This document shows, one piece after another, positions 27,144 through 34,932 of a stretch of DNA of 64,000 bases. Source of the stretch: Streptomyces paradoxus (GTDB lineage Bacteria > Actinomycetota > Actinomycetes > Streptomycetales > Streptomycetaceae); contig NZ_JACHGV010000003.1 of the NCBI RefSeq assembly GCF_014202475.1, forward strand, positions 958,379-1,022,378, in the 5' to 3' direction. Under the pieces are notes generated by a model. It worked only from the letters and a program-made list of their open reading frames with translations, made no database searches and was not told where the DNA came from. Every line of letters begins with the position of its first letter. Position 1 is the first letter of the stretch. The translations under genes and the position numbers were made by a program.

Positions 27144-28834
27144 CCGTCGACTCCACCCCGAGGCGCGGGCGATGGGCCCGCCGCGTGCTGATCATCTCCG
27201 TCGTCCTCGCGCTGGTGTGCGGCGTCGCGGCCCTCTACGTCCTGAGAGCCGTCCCGGACTACCGCACCGCCTTCCTCGTCGACACCTCGCTGGTCGAGAG
27301 CGGCAAGCAGTTCCGCGCGGTCGCGGACGCCGTCGGCTCCGCCGCGCAGAACTCCGCCGACGGTGACTCCCTGTCCCTGCGCCGGTTCGGCGGCGAGTGC
27401 GGAGACGGACGGAACACGGTGTCGGTGGTCGGCCCGGGCACGGGGCATGCGCAGAGGATCAGCACCTCCGCGCACGCACTCACACCGTCGGGGAAGCCCA
27501 CACTGAAGAGCGGCCTCCTCGCCGGGATCGGCGACTTCTCCGGGTACTACCCGCTGCGGGGGAGCAAGCGGAACCGGGTCGTCGTGGTGACCTCGCACGG
27601 CGTCGACGCCTGCACGGCCGACCAGGCCTCGGTCAGAGGGGCGGTGCGCAGGAAGGCCCGGGACAGCGGAGTGCAGCTGGACTTCCGGTTCGTCGGCTAC
27701 AAGGTCCCGCGGAAGGAGCAGCGGCCGCTCGCCCGGCTGGCCGAGGCCGCGGACGCCGCCCGGCCTCGCTTCGTGGACACCCCGGGGGAGCTCGCGGCCA
27801 CCCTGAAACAGCTGACCGTTCCGGGCTCCCCGGAGGCCAGGCACATCGACGTCCCGTCCACGGCGACGACGTCACCACCCCCGCGCGCTGCCGCCCGGCT
27901 CTCCCTGTCCACGGCGACCCTGAAGCCCGGCGGCACCTGCACTGCGACGGCGGCCGGGATGGAACCGGGTGAGCCCGTCGTCTTCACCTGGACCGGTCCG
28001 TCCGGAGGGAGCGCGGGTACGTTCACCGCGAGGCGAAAAGGGGCGGCCACGGCGCGGATTCAGGGAATCGAGAAGCCGGGCTGGTACACCGTCCGGGCGC
28101 GAGGGCAGCACTCCGCTCGCACCGCGTCGGCGCGGCTGCGGGTGGTGCCGGCCGACAAGACCAGGCCTCGCCCCTCACTCAGTCCCAAACTGGTCCTCAA
28201 GCCGTCCACGCTGTCCGTCGGCGAGTCGACCACGGCTACTGCCTCGGGGTTCCGGCCAGGGGAGATTGTGAACTTCTACCTGGGGCCATGGGGGCACAGC
28301 GGCAGCTACGCCCAGGAGACAGCAAACGCTTCAGGAGTCGCCGTCGCCCGCCTCGGAGAGGGATGGGGGTTGGCGGAGCCCGGGGGCGTCTATCGCGTCA
28401 CCGCCGTGGTGACCGCGTCTCGCCGTGAAGCCCACGCCGAGCTTCGGTACGAGAAGGAGAAGCCGACCGGCCCGTTGACCGCGCAGGCCAGTCCCGACCC
28501 GGTCGCACCCGGCGGAACCGTCACGGTCACGGGCGGCGGGTTCGCCCCGAACCGCAACGTGCAGTACAGCTCGGACCTGTTCCCCGGCAACGCGACCACC
28601 GCGTCGGAGACCGGTTCCATCGAATTCAGCGCGACGGTCCCGACGGACGCCGCAGCGGGCGACTACATCGTTCACATCGCGCAGACCGCCTCCGGAAGCG
28701 AGCTCACGGTCCCCATCAGGGTGAAGCCGGCCACCCCCACCCCCACCCGCAACGCGACGTCTCCGCCACCGTCCGGCCCCACGGCGACTCCGCATGCCCC
28801 GGCCCCCCGCGCCCGAAGGGCGAGACAGGGCTGA
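27140..28834 (+). CDS. Membrane-anchored vWA-like protein with three Ig-like repeats (cassette gene 3)
   Basis: A 564-residue protein from the ATG at 27140. A basic N-terminus and one span (VLIISVVLALVCGVAALYVL) lead into a vWA-like domain clearly paralogous to that of gene 2, with shared LRRFGGECG, SGKPTLKSGL, VVTSHGVDAC and FRFVGYKVP. Three bacterial Ig-like units follow, beginning near residues 255, 350 and 450, with repeated cores such as GGTCTATAAGMEPGE, GESTTATASGFRPGE and GGTVTVTGGGFAPN. A Pro/Thr-rich tail ends in basic residues. By topology it projects outside the membrane. There is no sortase motif or catalytic signature. It may bind a surface ligand, which is inference. Confidence 0.65.
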   Translation: MTVDSTPRRGRWARRVLIISVVLALVCGVAALYVLRAVPDYRTAFLVDTSLVESGKQFRAVADAVGSAAQNSADGDSLSLRRFGGECGDGRNTVSVVGPGTGHAQRISTSAHALTPSGKPTLKSGLLAGIGDFSGYYPLRGSKRNRVVVVTSHGVDACTADQASVRGAVRRKARDSGVQLDFRFVGYKVPRKEQRPLARLAEAADAARPRFVDTPGELAATLKQLTVPGSPEARHIDVPSTATTSPPPRAAARLSLSTATLKPGGTCTATAAGMEPGEPVVFTWTGPSGGSAGTFTARRKGAATARIQGIEKPGWYTVRARGQHSARTASARLRVVPADKTRPRPSLSPKLVLKPSTLSVGESTTATASGFRPGEIVNFYLGPWGHSGSYAQETANASGVAVARLGEGWGLAEPGGVYRVTAVVTASRREAHAELRYEKEKPTGPLTAQASPDPVAPGGTVTVTGGGFAPNRNVQYSSDLFPGNATTASETGSIEFSATVPTDAAAGDYIVHIAQTASGSELTVPIRVKPATPTPTRNATSPPPSGPTATPHAPAPRARRARQG

Positions 28835-28866
28835 CCGCCATGTGACCGGCCGGTAAGGTCGGGTTC

Positions 28867-29376
28867 GTGCCGAAGCCGCTCAGTCTCTCCTTCGATCCGA
28901 TCGCGCGCGCCGACGAACGCTGGAAGCAGCGCTGGGGAAACGTGCCGTCCATGGCCGCGATCACCTCGATCATGCGCGCCCAGCAGATCCTCCTCGCCGA
29001 GGTCGACGCGGTGGTCAGGCCGTACGGGCTGACGTTCGCGCGTTACGAGGCGCTGGTGCTGCTCACGTTCTCCAAGTCCGGCGAGCTGCCGATGTCCAAG
29101 ATCGGCGAGCGCCTCATGGTGCACCCCACGTCCGTGACGAACACCGTGGACCGGCTGGTGAAGTCGGGTCTGGTCGGCAAGCGGCCCAACCCGAACGACG
29201 GCCGCGGCACCCTCGCCAGCATCACCGACAAGGGCCGCGAGGTCGTCGAGTCGGCCACCCGCGACCTGATGGCGATGGACTTCGGGCTCGGCGTGTACGA
29301 CGCGGAGGAGTGCGCGGAGATCTTCGCGATGCTGCGGCCGCTGCGCCTGTCGGCGGGCGACTTCAAGGAGGAGTGA
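28867..29376 (+). CDS. MarR-family transcriptional regulator
   Basis: A 169-residue winged-helix regulator from a GTG start. It has an N-terminal MPKPLSLSFDPIARADERWKQRW extension and helices AQQILLAEVDAVVRPYGLTFARYEALVLL. The recognition segment is MSKIGERLMVHPTSVTNTVDRLVKSGLV, and the wing is PNPNDGRGTLASITDKGREV. No Cys is present in the wing. Its ligand and targets are unknown. It begins 32 nt after the accessory cassette on the same strand, so read-through from that operon is possible. The DUF3817 gene 43 nt downstream is probably co-transcribed. Confidence 0.9.
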   Translation: MPKPLSLSFDPIARADERWKQRWGNVPSMAAITSIMRAQQILLAEVDAVVRPYGLTFARYEALVLLTFSKSGELPMSKIGERLMVHPTSVTNTVDRLVKSGLVGKRPNPNDGRGTLASITDKGREVVESATRDLMAMDFGLGVYDAEECAEIFAMLRPLRLSAGDFKEE

Positions 29377-29419
29377 CCCGGGGCAAGATCTGCCGGAACG
29401 GGTCGTTACGCTCGTCTGC

Positions 29420-29758
29420 ATGAAAAAGAGCGTGCTGACTCGCTACCGCGTGATGGCCTACGTCACCGGCGTGCTGCTGGTCCTGCTGACCTTCGGCATG
29501 ATCGGCAAGTATGTGCTCGACCTGAACGGCGCGGCCGACTTCACGCGCGTCGTCAGCATCGCGCACGGCTGGCTGTACGTCGTGTACCTGATCTTCGCCT
29601 TCGACCTGGGCTCCAAGGCGAAGTGGCCGGTCGGCAAGCAGCTGTGGGTGCTGCTCGCCGGGACCGTCCCGACGGCCGCGTTCTTCGTGGAGCGCCGGAT
29701 CAGCCGCGAGCTGGAGGGCCGGGTCGCCGAGGACGCGCCCGCCCCGGTCAAGGCGTAG
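29420..29758 (+). CDS. DUF3817 membrane protein (copy 2)
   Basis: A 112-residue protein with three membrane segments: YVTGVLLVLLTFGMIGKYV, IAHGWLYVVYLIFAFDL and LWVLLAGTVPTAAFFVER. It shares the HGxL-Y-x-IFAxD and FFVER features with the copy at 24711. The function is unknown. No strong ribosome site is visible before the ATG at 29420. It follows marR at 43 nt and is followed by a terminator. Confidence 0.85.
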   Translation: MKKSVLTRYRVMAYVTGVLLVLLTFGMIGKYVLDLNGAADFTRVVSIAHGWLYVVYLIFAFDLGSKAKWPVGKQLWVLLAGTVPTAAFFVERRISRELEGRVAEDAPAPVKA

Positions 29759-29774
29759 CCCCAGGAGCAGGTGC

Positions 29775-29798
29775 CCGCCGCACGCACGCGTGCGGCGG
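29775..29798 (+). terminator. Terminator after DUF3817 copy 2
   Basis: An 11-bp perfect stem (29775-29785 with 29788-29798) begins 17 nt after the stop. The loop is only 2 nt as written, so the top pairs must open. Confidence 0.65.
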
Positions 29799-29841
29799 TC
29801 GTTCTCACCCGTTCGCCGGGTCACTGCCGTCAGCCATCGAC

Positions 29842-29865
29842 ATTTACTAGGACGTCCAAGTAAAT
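29842..29865. promoter_or_regulatory. 24-bp near-perfect palindrome in the icmA leader
   Basis: The half ATTTACTaGGAC faces GTCCaAGTAAAT, with 11 of 12 positions symmetric, centred at 29853/29854. It ends 8 nt before the icmA ATG, so a bound repressor would block the promoter or ribosome access. The size and form suit a TetR- or GntR-type dimer. The regulator is not identified. Confidence 0.75.
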
Positions 29866-29873
29866 TCGGGGGT

Positions 29874-31574
29874 ATGGACGCTGACGCCATCGAGGAGGGC
29901 CGCCGCCGCTGGCAGGCCCGGTACGACGCCGCGCGCAAGCGCGAGGCCGACTTCACCACGCTCTCCGGCGACCCCGTGGAGCCGGTGTACGGGCCGCGGC
30001 CCGGAGACGCCTACGACGGTTTCGAGCGGATCGGCTGGCCGGGGGAGTACCCCTTCACACGCGGCCTGTACGCGACCGGCTACCGGGGGCGCACGTGGAC
30101 CATCCGGCAGTTCGCCGGGTTCGGCAACGCCGAGCAGACCAACGAGCGCTACAAGATGATCCTCCGCAACGGCGGAGGCGGGCTCTCGGTCGCCTTCGAC
30201 ATGCCGACGCTCATGGGCCGCGACTCCGACGACCCCCGCTCGCTGGGCGAGGTCGGGCACTGCGGCGTCGCCATCGACTCGGCGGCCGACATGGAGGTCC
30301 TGTTCAAGGACATCCCGCTGGGCGACGTCACGACGTCGATGACCATCAGCGGCCCAGCCGTCCCCGTCTTCTGCATGTACCTGGTCGCCGCCGAACGGCA
30401 GGGCGTCGACCCGTCCCTCCTGAACGGCACGCTCCAGACGGACATCTTCAAGGAGTACATCGCCCAGAAGGAGTGGCTCTTCCAGCCCGAGCCGCACCTG
30501 CGGCTCATCGGCGACCTCATGGAGCACTGCGCGGCCGGCATCCCCGCGTACAAGCCGCTGTCCGTCTCCGGCTACCACATCCGCGAGGCCGGGGCGACGG
30601 CCGCGCAGGAGCTGGCGTACACGCTGGCGGACGGCTTCGGGTACGTCGAGCTTGGCCTCTCGCGCGGGCTGGACGTGGACGTCTTCGCCCCCGGCCTGTC
30701 CTTCTTCTTCGACGCGCACGTCGACTTCTTCGAGGAGATCGCCAAGTTCCGCGCGGCGCGGCGCATCTGGGCCCGCTGGATGCGCGACGTCTACGGCGCC
30801 AAGTCCGAGAAGGCGCAGTGGCTGCGCTTCCACACGCAGACCGCGGGGGTCTCCCTCACCGCGCAGCAGCCGTACAACAACGTCGTACGCACCGCCGTGG
30901 AGGCCCTGGCGGCCGTGCTGGGCGGTACGAACTCGCTGCACACCAACGCGCTCGACGAGACCCTCGCCCTGCCGAGCGAGCAGGCCGCGGAGATCGCGCT
31001 GCGCACGCAGCAGGTGCTGATGGAGGAGACCGGCGTCGCCAACGTGGCCGACCCGCTGGGCGGTTCCTGGTACGTCGAGCAGCTGACCGACCGCATCGAG
31101 GCGGACGCGGAGAAGATCTTCGAGCAGATCAAGGAGCGCGGGCTGCGGGCGCACCCCGACGGGCGGCACCCCATCGGCCCGATCACCTCCGGCATCCTGC
31201 GCGGCATCGAGGACGGCTGGTTCACCGGGGAGATCGCCGAGTCGGCGTTCCGGTACCAGCAGGCGCTGGAGAAGGGCGACAAGCGGGTCGTCGGCGTGAA
31301 CTGCCACGACGGATCGGTCACCGGGGACCTGGAGATCCTGCGGGTCAGCCACGAGGTGGAGCGCGAGCAGGTCCGGGCGCTGGGCGGGCGCAAGGCCGCC
31401 CGTGACGACGCCGCGGTGCGCGCCGCACTCGACGCCATGCTGGCCGCCGCCCGCGGCGGCGCCAACATGATCGAGCCGATGCTGGACGCGGTGCGGGCGG
31501 AGGCCACGCTCGGGGAGATCTGCGGGGTGCTGCGGGACGAGTGGGGGGTGTACACCGAGCCTGCCGGGTTCTGA
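29874..31574 (+). CDS. icmA: Isobutyryl-CoA mutase large subunit IcmA
   Basis: A 566-residue catalytic subunit of a B12-dependent acyl-CoA mutase that interconverts n-butyryl-CoA and isobutyryl-CoA. It has the TIM-barrel mutase domain ([59 protein letters not shown] segment). The B12-binding domain is absent and is supplied by a separate small subunit, not in this window. Two residues settle the substrate: F80, where methylmalonyl-CoA mutase has Tyr, and Q198, where it has Arg. Both are the isobutyryl-CoA type. The ATG at 29874 follows a G-run. The open frame extends upstream without similarity. MeaB at 17.7 kb may act on it. Confidence 0.95.
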   Translation: MDADAIEEGRRRWQARYDAARKREADFTTLSGDPVEPVYGPRPGDAYDGFERIGWPGEYPFTRGLYATGYRGRTWTIRQFAGFGNAEQTNERYKMILRNGGGGLSVAFDMPTLMGRDSDDPRSLGEVGHCGVAIDSAADMEVLFKDIPLGDVTTSMTISGPAVPVFCMYLVAAERQGVDPSLLNGTLQTDIFKEYIAQKEWLFQPEPHLRLIGDLMEHCAAGIPAYKPLSVSGYHIREAGATAAQELAYTLADGFGYVELGLSRGLDVDVFAPGLSFFFDAHVDFFEEIAKFRAARRIWARWMRDVYGAKSEKAQWLRFHTQTAGVSLTAQQPYNNVVRTAVEALAAVLGGTNSLHTNALDETLALPSEQAAEIALRTQQVLMEETGVANVADPLGGSWYVEQLTDRIEADAEKIFEQIKERGLRAHPDGRHPIGPITSGILRGIEDGWFTGEIAESAFRYQQALEKGDKRVVGVNCHDGSVTGDLEILRVSHEVEREQVRALGGRKAARDDAAVRAALDAMLAAARGGANMIEPMLDAVRAEATLGEICGVLRDEWGVYTEPAGF

Positions 31575-31713
31575 GCCGCGGCCGCCCGGGCCGGGGCGGC
31601 GTCGCCGGTCGCCGGACGGCGGACCTGACACGACCCCGGCGGCGCGGACCGTCGCGCGGCACCCCACCCCGCGGCGCACGTGAGCGGGCCGCCCGGCCGG
31701 ACAGGGGCGTGGC

Positions 31714-32349
31714 TCAGACGTCGGCCGGGGGCGGGGCCTCGCCCGCCAGGCCCCGCAGCAGTACACCGGTGAAGCTGTGGACCCATTCCTCGTCCGCCGG
31801 TTCCGCGCTCACCAGAGTGCGGTGCACCACCGCGCCCGCCACCATGTCGAAGATCAGGTCGACCGTGCGGGCGGACGAGGCCGGGTCCGGCTCCGCGGCG
31901 AGTTCGCCGCGGGCCTGGGCCCGCGCGCGGCCCTCCAAAACCAGCCGCTTCTGGCGGTCGACGACCGAGGCCCGGATGCGTTCCCGCAGGGCCTCGTCCC
32001 GGGTGGCTTCCGCCACCACCGCCATCAGGCCGCTCCTCGCCTCCGGAAGAGCCAGGATCGAGGCGAACTGGAGGACCACGCCCTCGATGTCGGCGGCCAG
32101 GGAGCCGCGGTCGGGGAGTTCCAGCTCGTCGAAGAGTTCCGCGACCGCGTCGACGACCAGTTCGTTCTTGCCCGCCCAGCGGCGGTAGAGGGTGGTTTTC
32201 GCAACCCCGGCGCGCGTGGCGACGTCCCCCAGGGTGAGTTTGGACCAGCCCAGTTCCACCAGAGCCTCGCGTGTCGCCGCCAGGATCGCGGCGTCCGCCG
32301 TGGCGCTGCGCGGGCGCCCGGTGCGGCTGGCTGGGCTGCGGCTCTGCAT
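31714..32349 (-). CDS. TetR-family transcriptional regulator
   Basis: A 211-residue regulator. The N-terminal helix-turn-helix is LTLGDVATRAGVAKTTLYRRWAGKNELVVDAV, preceded by TADAAILAATREALVELGWSK. The ligand domain is of normal size. The chosen start is the ATG at 32349 (MQSRSPASRTGRPRS). A longer frame upstream lacks similarity. It converges on icmA and is divergent from the YbbN-type gene. A palindrome about 87 nt upstream of its start is the best operator candidate. The ligand is unknown. Confidence 0.9.
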   Translation of the reverse strand: MQSRSPASRTGRPRSATADAAILAATREALVELGWSKLTLGDVATRAGVAKTTLYRRWAGKNELVVDAVAELFDELELPDRGSLAADIEGVVLQFASILALPEARSGLMAVVAEATRDEALRERIRASVVDRQKRLVLEGRARAQARGELAAEPDPASSARTVDLIFDMVAGAVVHRTLVSAEPADEEWVHSFTGVLLRGLAGEAPPPADV

Positions 32350-32432
32350 GTCACGACCATAGACCCGGCGGTTCCCGTCGCGGCCGTGAGGGAGATCACC
32401 GGGGGGTGGTGTCCCGGCGCCCCGGCGGGGCA

Positions 32433-32455
32433 TTACGCTACGACTCGTAGCGAAA
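32433..32455. promoter_or_regulatory. Palindromic operator between tetR and the YbbN-type gene
   Basis: CGCTACGA (32436-32443), one base, then TCGTAGCG (32445-32452) form a perfect 17-bp palindrome, extended at both ends by TT and AA. The form is typical of TetR-family autoregulatory sites. It lies between tetR (start 32349) and the gene starting at 32586. Confidence 0.75.
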
Positions 32456-32585
32456 GCCCGTGATGGACGTACACGGGCCTCGCGCACCCGGCGTGGGGTG
32501 GGGACCCGGCGCCGAAAGGCACTCGACCGGCCTGGCTTTCACACCGTTTTTCACACGCGCGCGCAGGACGGGGGAGGATAGGCGC

Positions 32586-33560
32586 ATGCAGCCACGGAAC
32601 ATGTCCATGAGCGGAGTCGTCGACCTCGCCGCGGTGAAGGCGGCCCAGGAGGCCAAGGCGAAGGCGGAGCAGGCGCGCGCGCAGTCCGCCCGGGAGGGCG
32701 GGACGGGGGCGATCTCCCCGGCCGACCTCGTCATCGACGTCGACGAGGCGGGGTTCGAGAGGGACGTCCTGCAGCGTTCCGCCGAGGTGCCCGTCGTCAT
32801 CGACTTCTGGGCCGAGTGGTGTGAGCCCTGCAAGCAGCTCAGCCCGGTCCTGGAGCGGCTGGCCGTCGAGTACAACGGCCGCTTCCTGCTCGCCAAGATC
32901 GACGTCGACGCCAACCAGATGCTGATGCAGCAGTTCGGCATCCAGGGAATCCCCGCGGTGTTCGCGGTCGTCGCGGGTCAGGCGCTGCCCCTCTTCCAGG
33001 GAGCGGCCGGCGAGGCGCAGATCCGGCAGACCCTGGACCAGCTGGTGCAGGTCGGCGAGCAGCGCTTCGGCCTGACGGGTCTCACCGTCGACCCCGAGGC
33101 CCAGCCGGGCGGCGCCCCGGCGGCTCCCGAGCGGCCGGCCGGCCCGCACGACGGGCTTCTGGAGGCCGCCGTGCAGGCCCTCGACTCGGGCGACCTGTCC
33201 GGCGCCGTCCAGGCGTACAGGAACGTACTGAACGAGGACCCGGCCAACGAGGAGGCCAAGCTGGGCCTCGCCCAGGCCGAGTTGCTCCAGCGTGTGCAGG
33301 GCGTCGACCCGCAGCAGGTGCGCCGGGACGCGGCCGACAAGCCGGCCGACGTGCAGGCGCAGATCGCCGCCGCCGACCTGGATCTGGTGGGCGGGCATGT
33401 CGAGGACGCGTTCGGCCGGCTCATCGAGGCCGTGCAGCGCACGGTGGGTGACGACCGGGACACCGTACGGGTGCGGCTGCTGGAGCTGTTCGAGGTCGTC
33501 GGGCCCGACGATCCCCGTGTGATCGCGGCGCGCAGGGCCCTGGCGCGCGCCCTGTTCTGA
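32586..33560 (+). CDS. Thioredoxin-fold protein with TPR-like C-terminus (YbbN/CnoX type)
   Basis: A 324-residue cytoplasmic protein. After a polar Ala/Gln-rich N-terminus, a thioredoxin domain (about residues 50-160) has the active site WAEWCEPCKQ with C79 and C82, and cis-Pro in GIPAVFAV. The C-terminal half (about 195-324) is tetratricopeptide-like (LEAAVQALDSGDLSGAVQAYRNVLNEDPANEEAKLGLAQAEL). This is the layout of YbbN/CnoX co-chaperones, which hold clients for GroEL or DnaK under oxidative stress. E. coli CnoX lacks the CxxC, and this one keeps it, so oxidoreductase activity is possible. GGGGAGGA precedes the ATG at 32586. Confidence 0.9.
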   Translation: MQPRNMSMSGVVDLAAVKAAQEAKAKAEQARAQSAREGGTGAISPADLVIDVDEAGFERDVLQRSAEVPVVIDFWAEWCEPCKQLSPVLERLAVEYNGRFLLAKIDVDANQMLMQQFGIQGIPAVFAVVAGQALPLFQGAAGEAQIRQTLDQLVQVGEQRFGLTGLTVDPEAQPGGAPAAPERPAGPHDGLLEAAVQALDSGDLSGAVQAYRNVLNEDPANEEAKLGLAQAELLQRVQGVDPQQVRRDAADKPADVQAQIAAADLDLVGGHVEDAFGRLIEAVQRTVGDDRDTVRVRLLELFEVVGPDDPRVIAARRALARALF

Positions 33561-33572
33561 CCAGTCGTTAAA

Positions 33573-33597
33573 CACGCGGGCATGTGGTGCCCGCGTG
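33573..33597 (+). terminator. Terminator after the YbbN-type gene
   Basis: A 10-bp perfect stem, CACGCGGGCA with TGCCCGCGTG, and a 5-nt loop start 12 nt after the stop. Confidence 0.75.
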
Positions 33598-33622
33598 AAA
33601 AGTTTGCCGATAGAAGGTCACT

Positions 33623-33660
33623 GCGGCCGCGCTTTACCAAATCTTGGTAATCGCGGCCGC
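33623..33660. repeat. 38-nt imperfect inverted repeat
   Basis: GCGGCCGCG (33623-33631) pairs with CGCGGCCGC (33652-33660), and inside it TTACCAA (33634-33640) pairs with TTGGTAA (33644-33650) around a 3-nt loop. A small asymmetric bulge separates the two stems. It may be a second terminator, or an operator with an A+T core. Confidence 0.6.
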
Positions 33661-33662
33661 TG

Positions 33663-33675
33663 TTACTACGAGTAA
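33663..33675. promoter_or_regulatory. TTACT-n3-AGTAA inverted element, copy 1
   Basis: TTACT (33663-33667) and AGTAA (33671-33675) flank 3 nt. It resembles the longer copy at 33790-33807, so both may be sites for one regulator. Confidence 0.5.
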
Positions 33676-33789
33676 GTCATCGGCGTTGATCTGTCGGATT
33701 CTGTCCATCGATCAACAGCTTTGTACCGGCGTTCGAGACCACCCTGTGTCGTCGGCCGAGACCGACGGGTCGTTGTTCGGTTATCCGGC

Positions 33790-33807
33790 CGTTACTAGCG
33801 AGTAACG
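33790..33807. promoter_or_regulatory. CGTTACT-n4-AGTAACG inverted element, copy 2
   Basis: Seven-base perfect arms flank 4 nt, about 375 nt upstream of the DUF6230 start. It shares the TTACT/AGTAA core with copy 1. It is a candidate operator for the downstream surface-protein operon. The regulator is unknown. Confidence 0.6.
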
Positions 33808-34181
33808 AACCCCCTTGTGCGGGCGGCGAGAATGCACCACGATCGGCCACGCTCGGTCCAATCCCGTACCCCGGCAGCCGGTTGGGTCACGGGACGTCCT
33901 GGGTCCCCACCGAGCAGAGCCGGCGGCAGTGGCGCCGGCTCTTGGACAGGGGGGTCTTCGCCCTTCCGGCGAAGCCTGTCCAGCAGGGTTGTGCGTGATG
34001 CGTGTCAGGCGCGACCAGTGGTTGTCGCTCGGGGGTGATCGCCGGTGATTCGGGCGCAGTTGCGCCGCCGAGTGCAGGCGCTCTCCTTCCCGAGGACGTA
34101 GCACTTCTCCCATCCCTGCCCGGCTGAGCCGCCAATCGCGGCGAGCCAGGACAGGAGATGTACGTCCGAGAAGGAGGAAAT

Positions 34182-34814
34182 ATGGAGTCCCAGGTGCGTG
34201 GCGGGACCAGATGGAAGCGGTTCGCTGTGGTCATGGTGCCCAGCGTCGCCGCCACGGCTGCGATAGGTGTCGCCCTCGCGCAGGGCGCTCTCGCCGCGTC
34301 GTTCAGCGTCTCCGGCCAGTCGTTCAAGGTCACGACCGACCAGCTCGTCGGCACGGGCTTCTCGCAGTACGGCGCCCTCGATGAGGGATACACGCTCGAC
34401 GGCAAGAAGTCGGTGCACCCGGTCGCGGTCTCGTCGTTCAAGCAGGCGACGATCAAGAACCTGTGCCAGTCGGTCGTCACCCCGAACATTCCGGTGCTCG
34501 GGAACGTCAGCCTGATCCTGCGTGCGGGTCAGGGTGCGAAGCCGGTCGAGGCCCAGAACCTCTACATCGACGTCGCCGACCTCAGTGCCGACGCGACGTT
34601 CGAGAACATCGACATCGGTGTGGCCGCCAAGGACGCCAACAAGGGTCCGGCCATGAGGAAGGGCGAGACGGCGAACCCGTACGGCTTCGCCCAGCAGGCC
34701 GACAAGGCGACCCTGACCGACGTGAAGCAGACGGCGTGGGCGACCACCGCCGGAACCTTCAAGCTCAGCGGCCTGAAGATGTCGCTGTCGACGGGTGTCA
34801 AGGAGTGCTACTAA
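34182..34814 (+). CDS. DUF6230 exported protein
   Basis: A 210-residue protein with a basic N-terminus and one hydrophobic segment (VVMVPSVAATAAIGVALAQGALAASF), either a signal peptide ending near ALA or an anchor. A beta-rich domain follows, from FSVSGQSFKVTTDQLVGTGF to the end LSTGVKECY. It has two Cys (NLCQS and KECY) that could pair outside the cell. Old annotations call it a cholesterol esterase, but I see no GxSxG motif to support that. The ATG at 34182 has GGAGGAAAT in front of it. It is followed by a DUF6114 membrane protein, the usual partner. Confidence 0.85.
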   Translation: MESQVRGGTRWKRFAVVMVPSVAATAAIGVALAQGALAASFSVSGQSFKVTTDQLVGTGFSQYGALDEGYTLDGKKSVHPVAVSSFKQATIKNLCQSVVTPNIPVLGNVSLILRAGQGAKPVEAQNLYIDVADLSADATFENIDIGVAAKDANKGPAMRKGETANPYGFAQQADKATLTDVKQTAWATTAGTFKLSGLKMSLSTGVKECY

Positions 34815-34932
34815 GCACTCGATGACGGGCGGGGGAGCCGGTGGCGCCCCCGCCCGTCCACCTTCCGGCCGCGCCTTCACGCGGGGCCCACATCACCACC
34901 ACAGCAACGCTGTACCAGGGAGCTGTTTTTCC

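Larger units (their letters stand above)
33561..34181. other. 620-nt gene-free control region
   Basis: No supported gene lies between the YbbN-type gene and the DUF6230 gene. The region holds a terminator (33573-33597), a long inverted repeat (33623-33660) and two related TTACT/AGTAA inverted elements (33663-33675 and 33790-33807). It ends with the strong ribosome site GGAGGAAAT before the ATG at 34182. Base composition is visibly lower in G+C around 33660-33800 than in the genes, as expected for a promoter. Confidence 0.7.

Noticed and set aside
34182..34814. Cholesterol esterase function for the DUF6230 protein
   Set aside because: No GxSxG nucleophile elbow or other hydrolase motif is visible. 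The label is inherited from old annotation.
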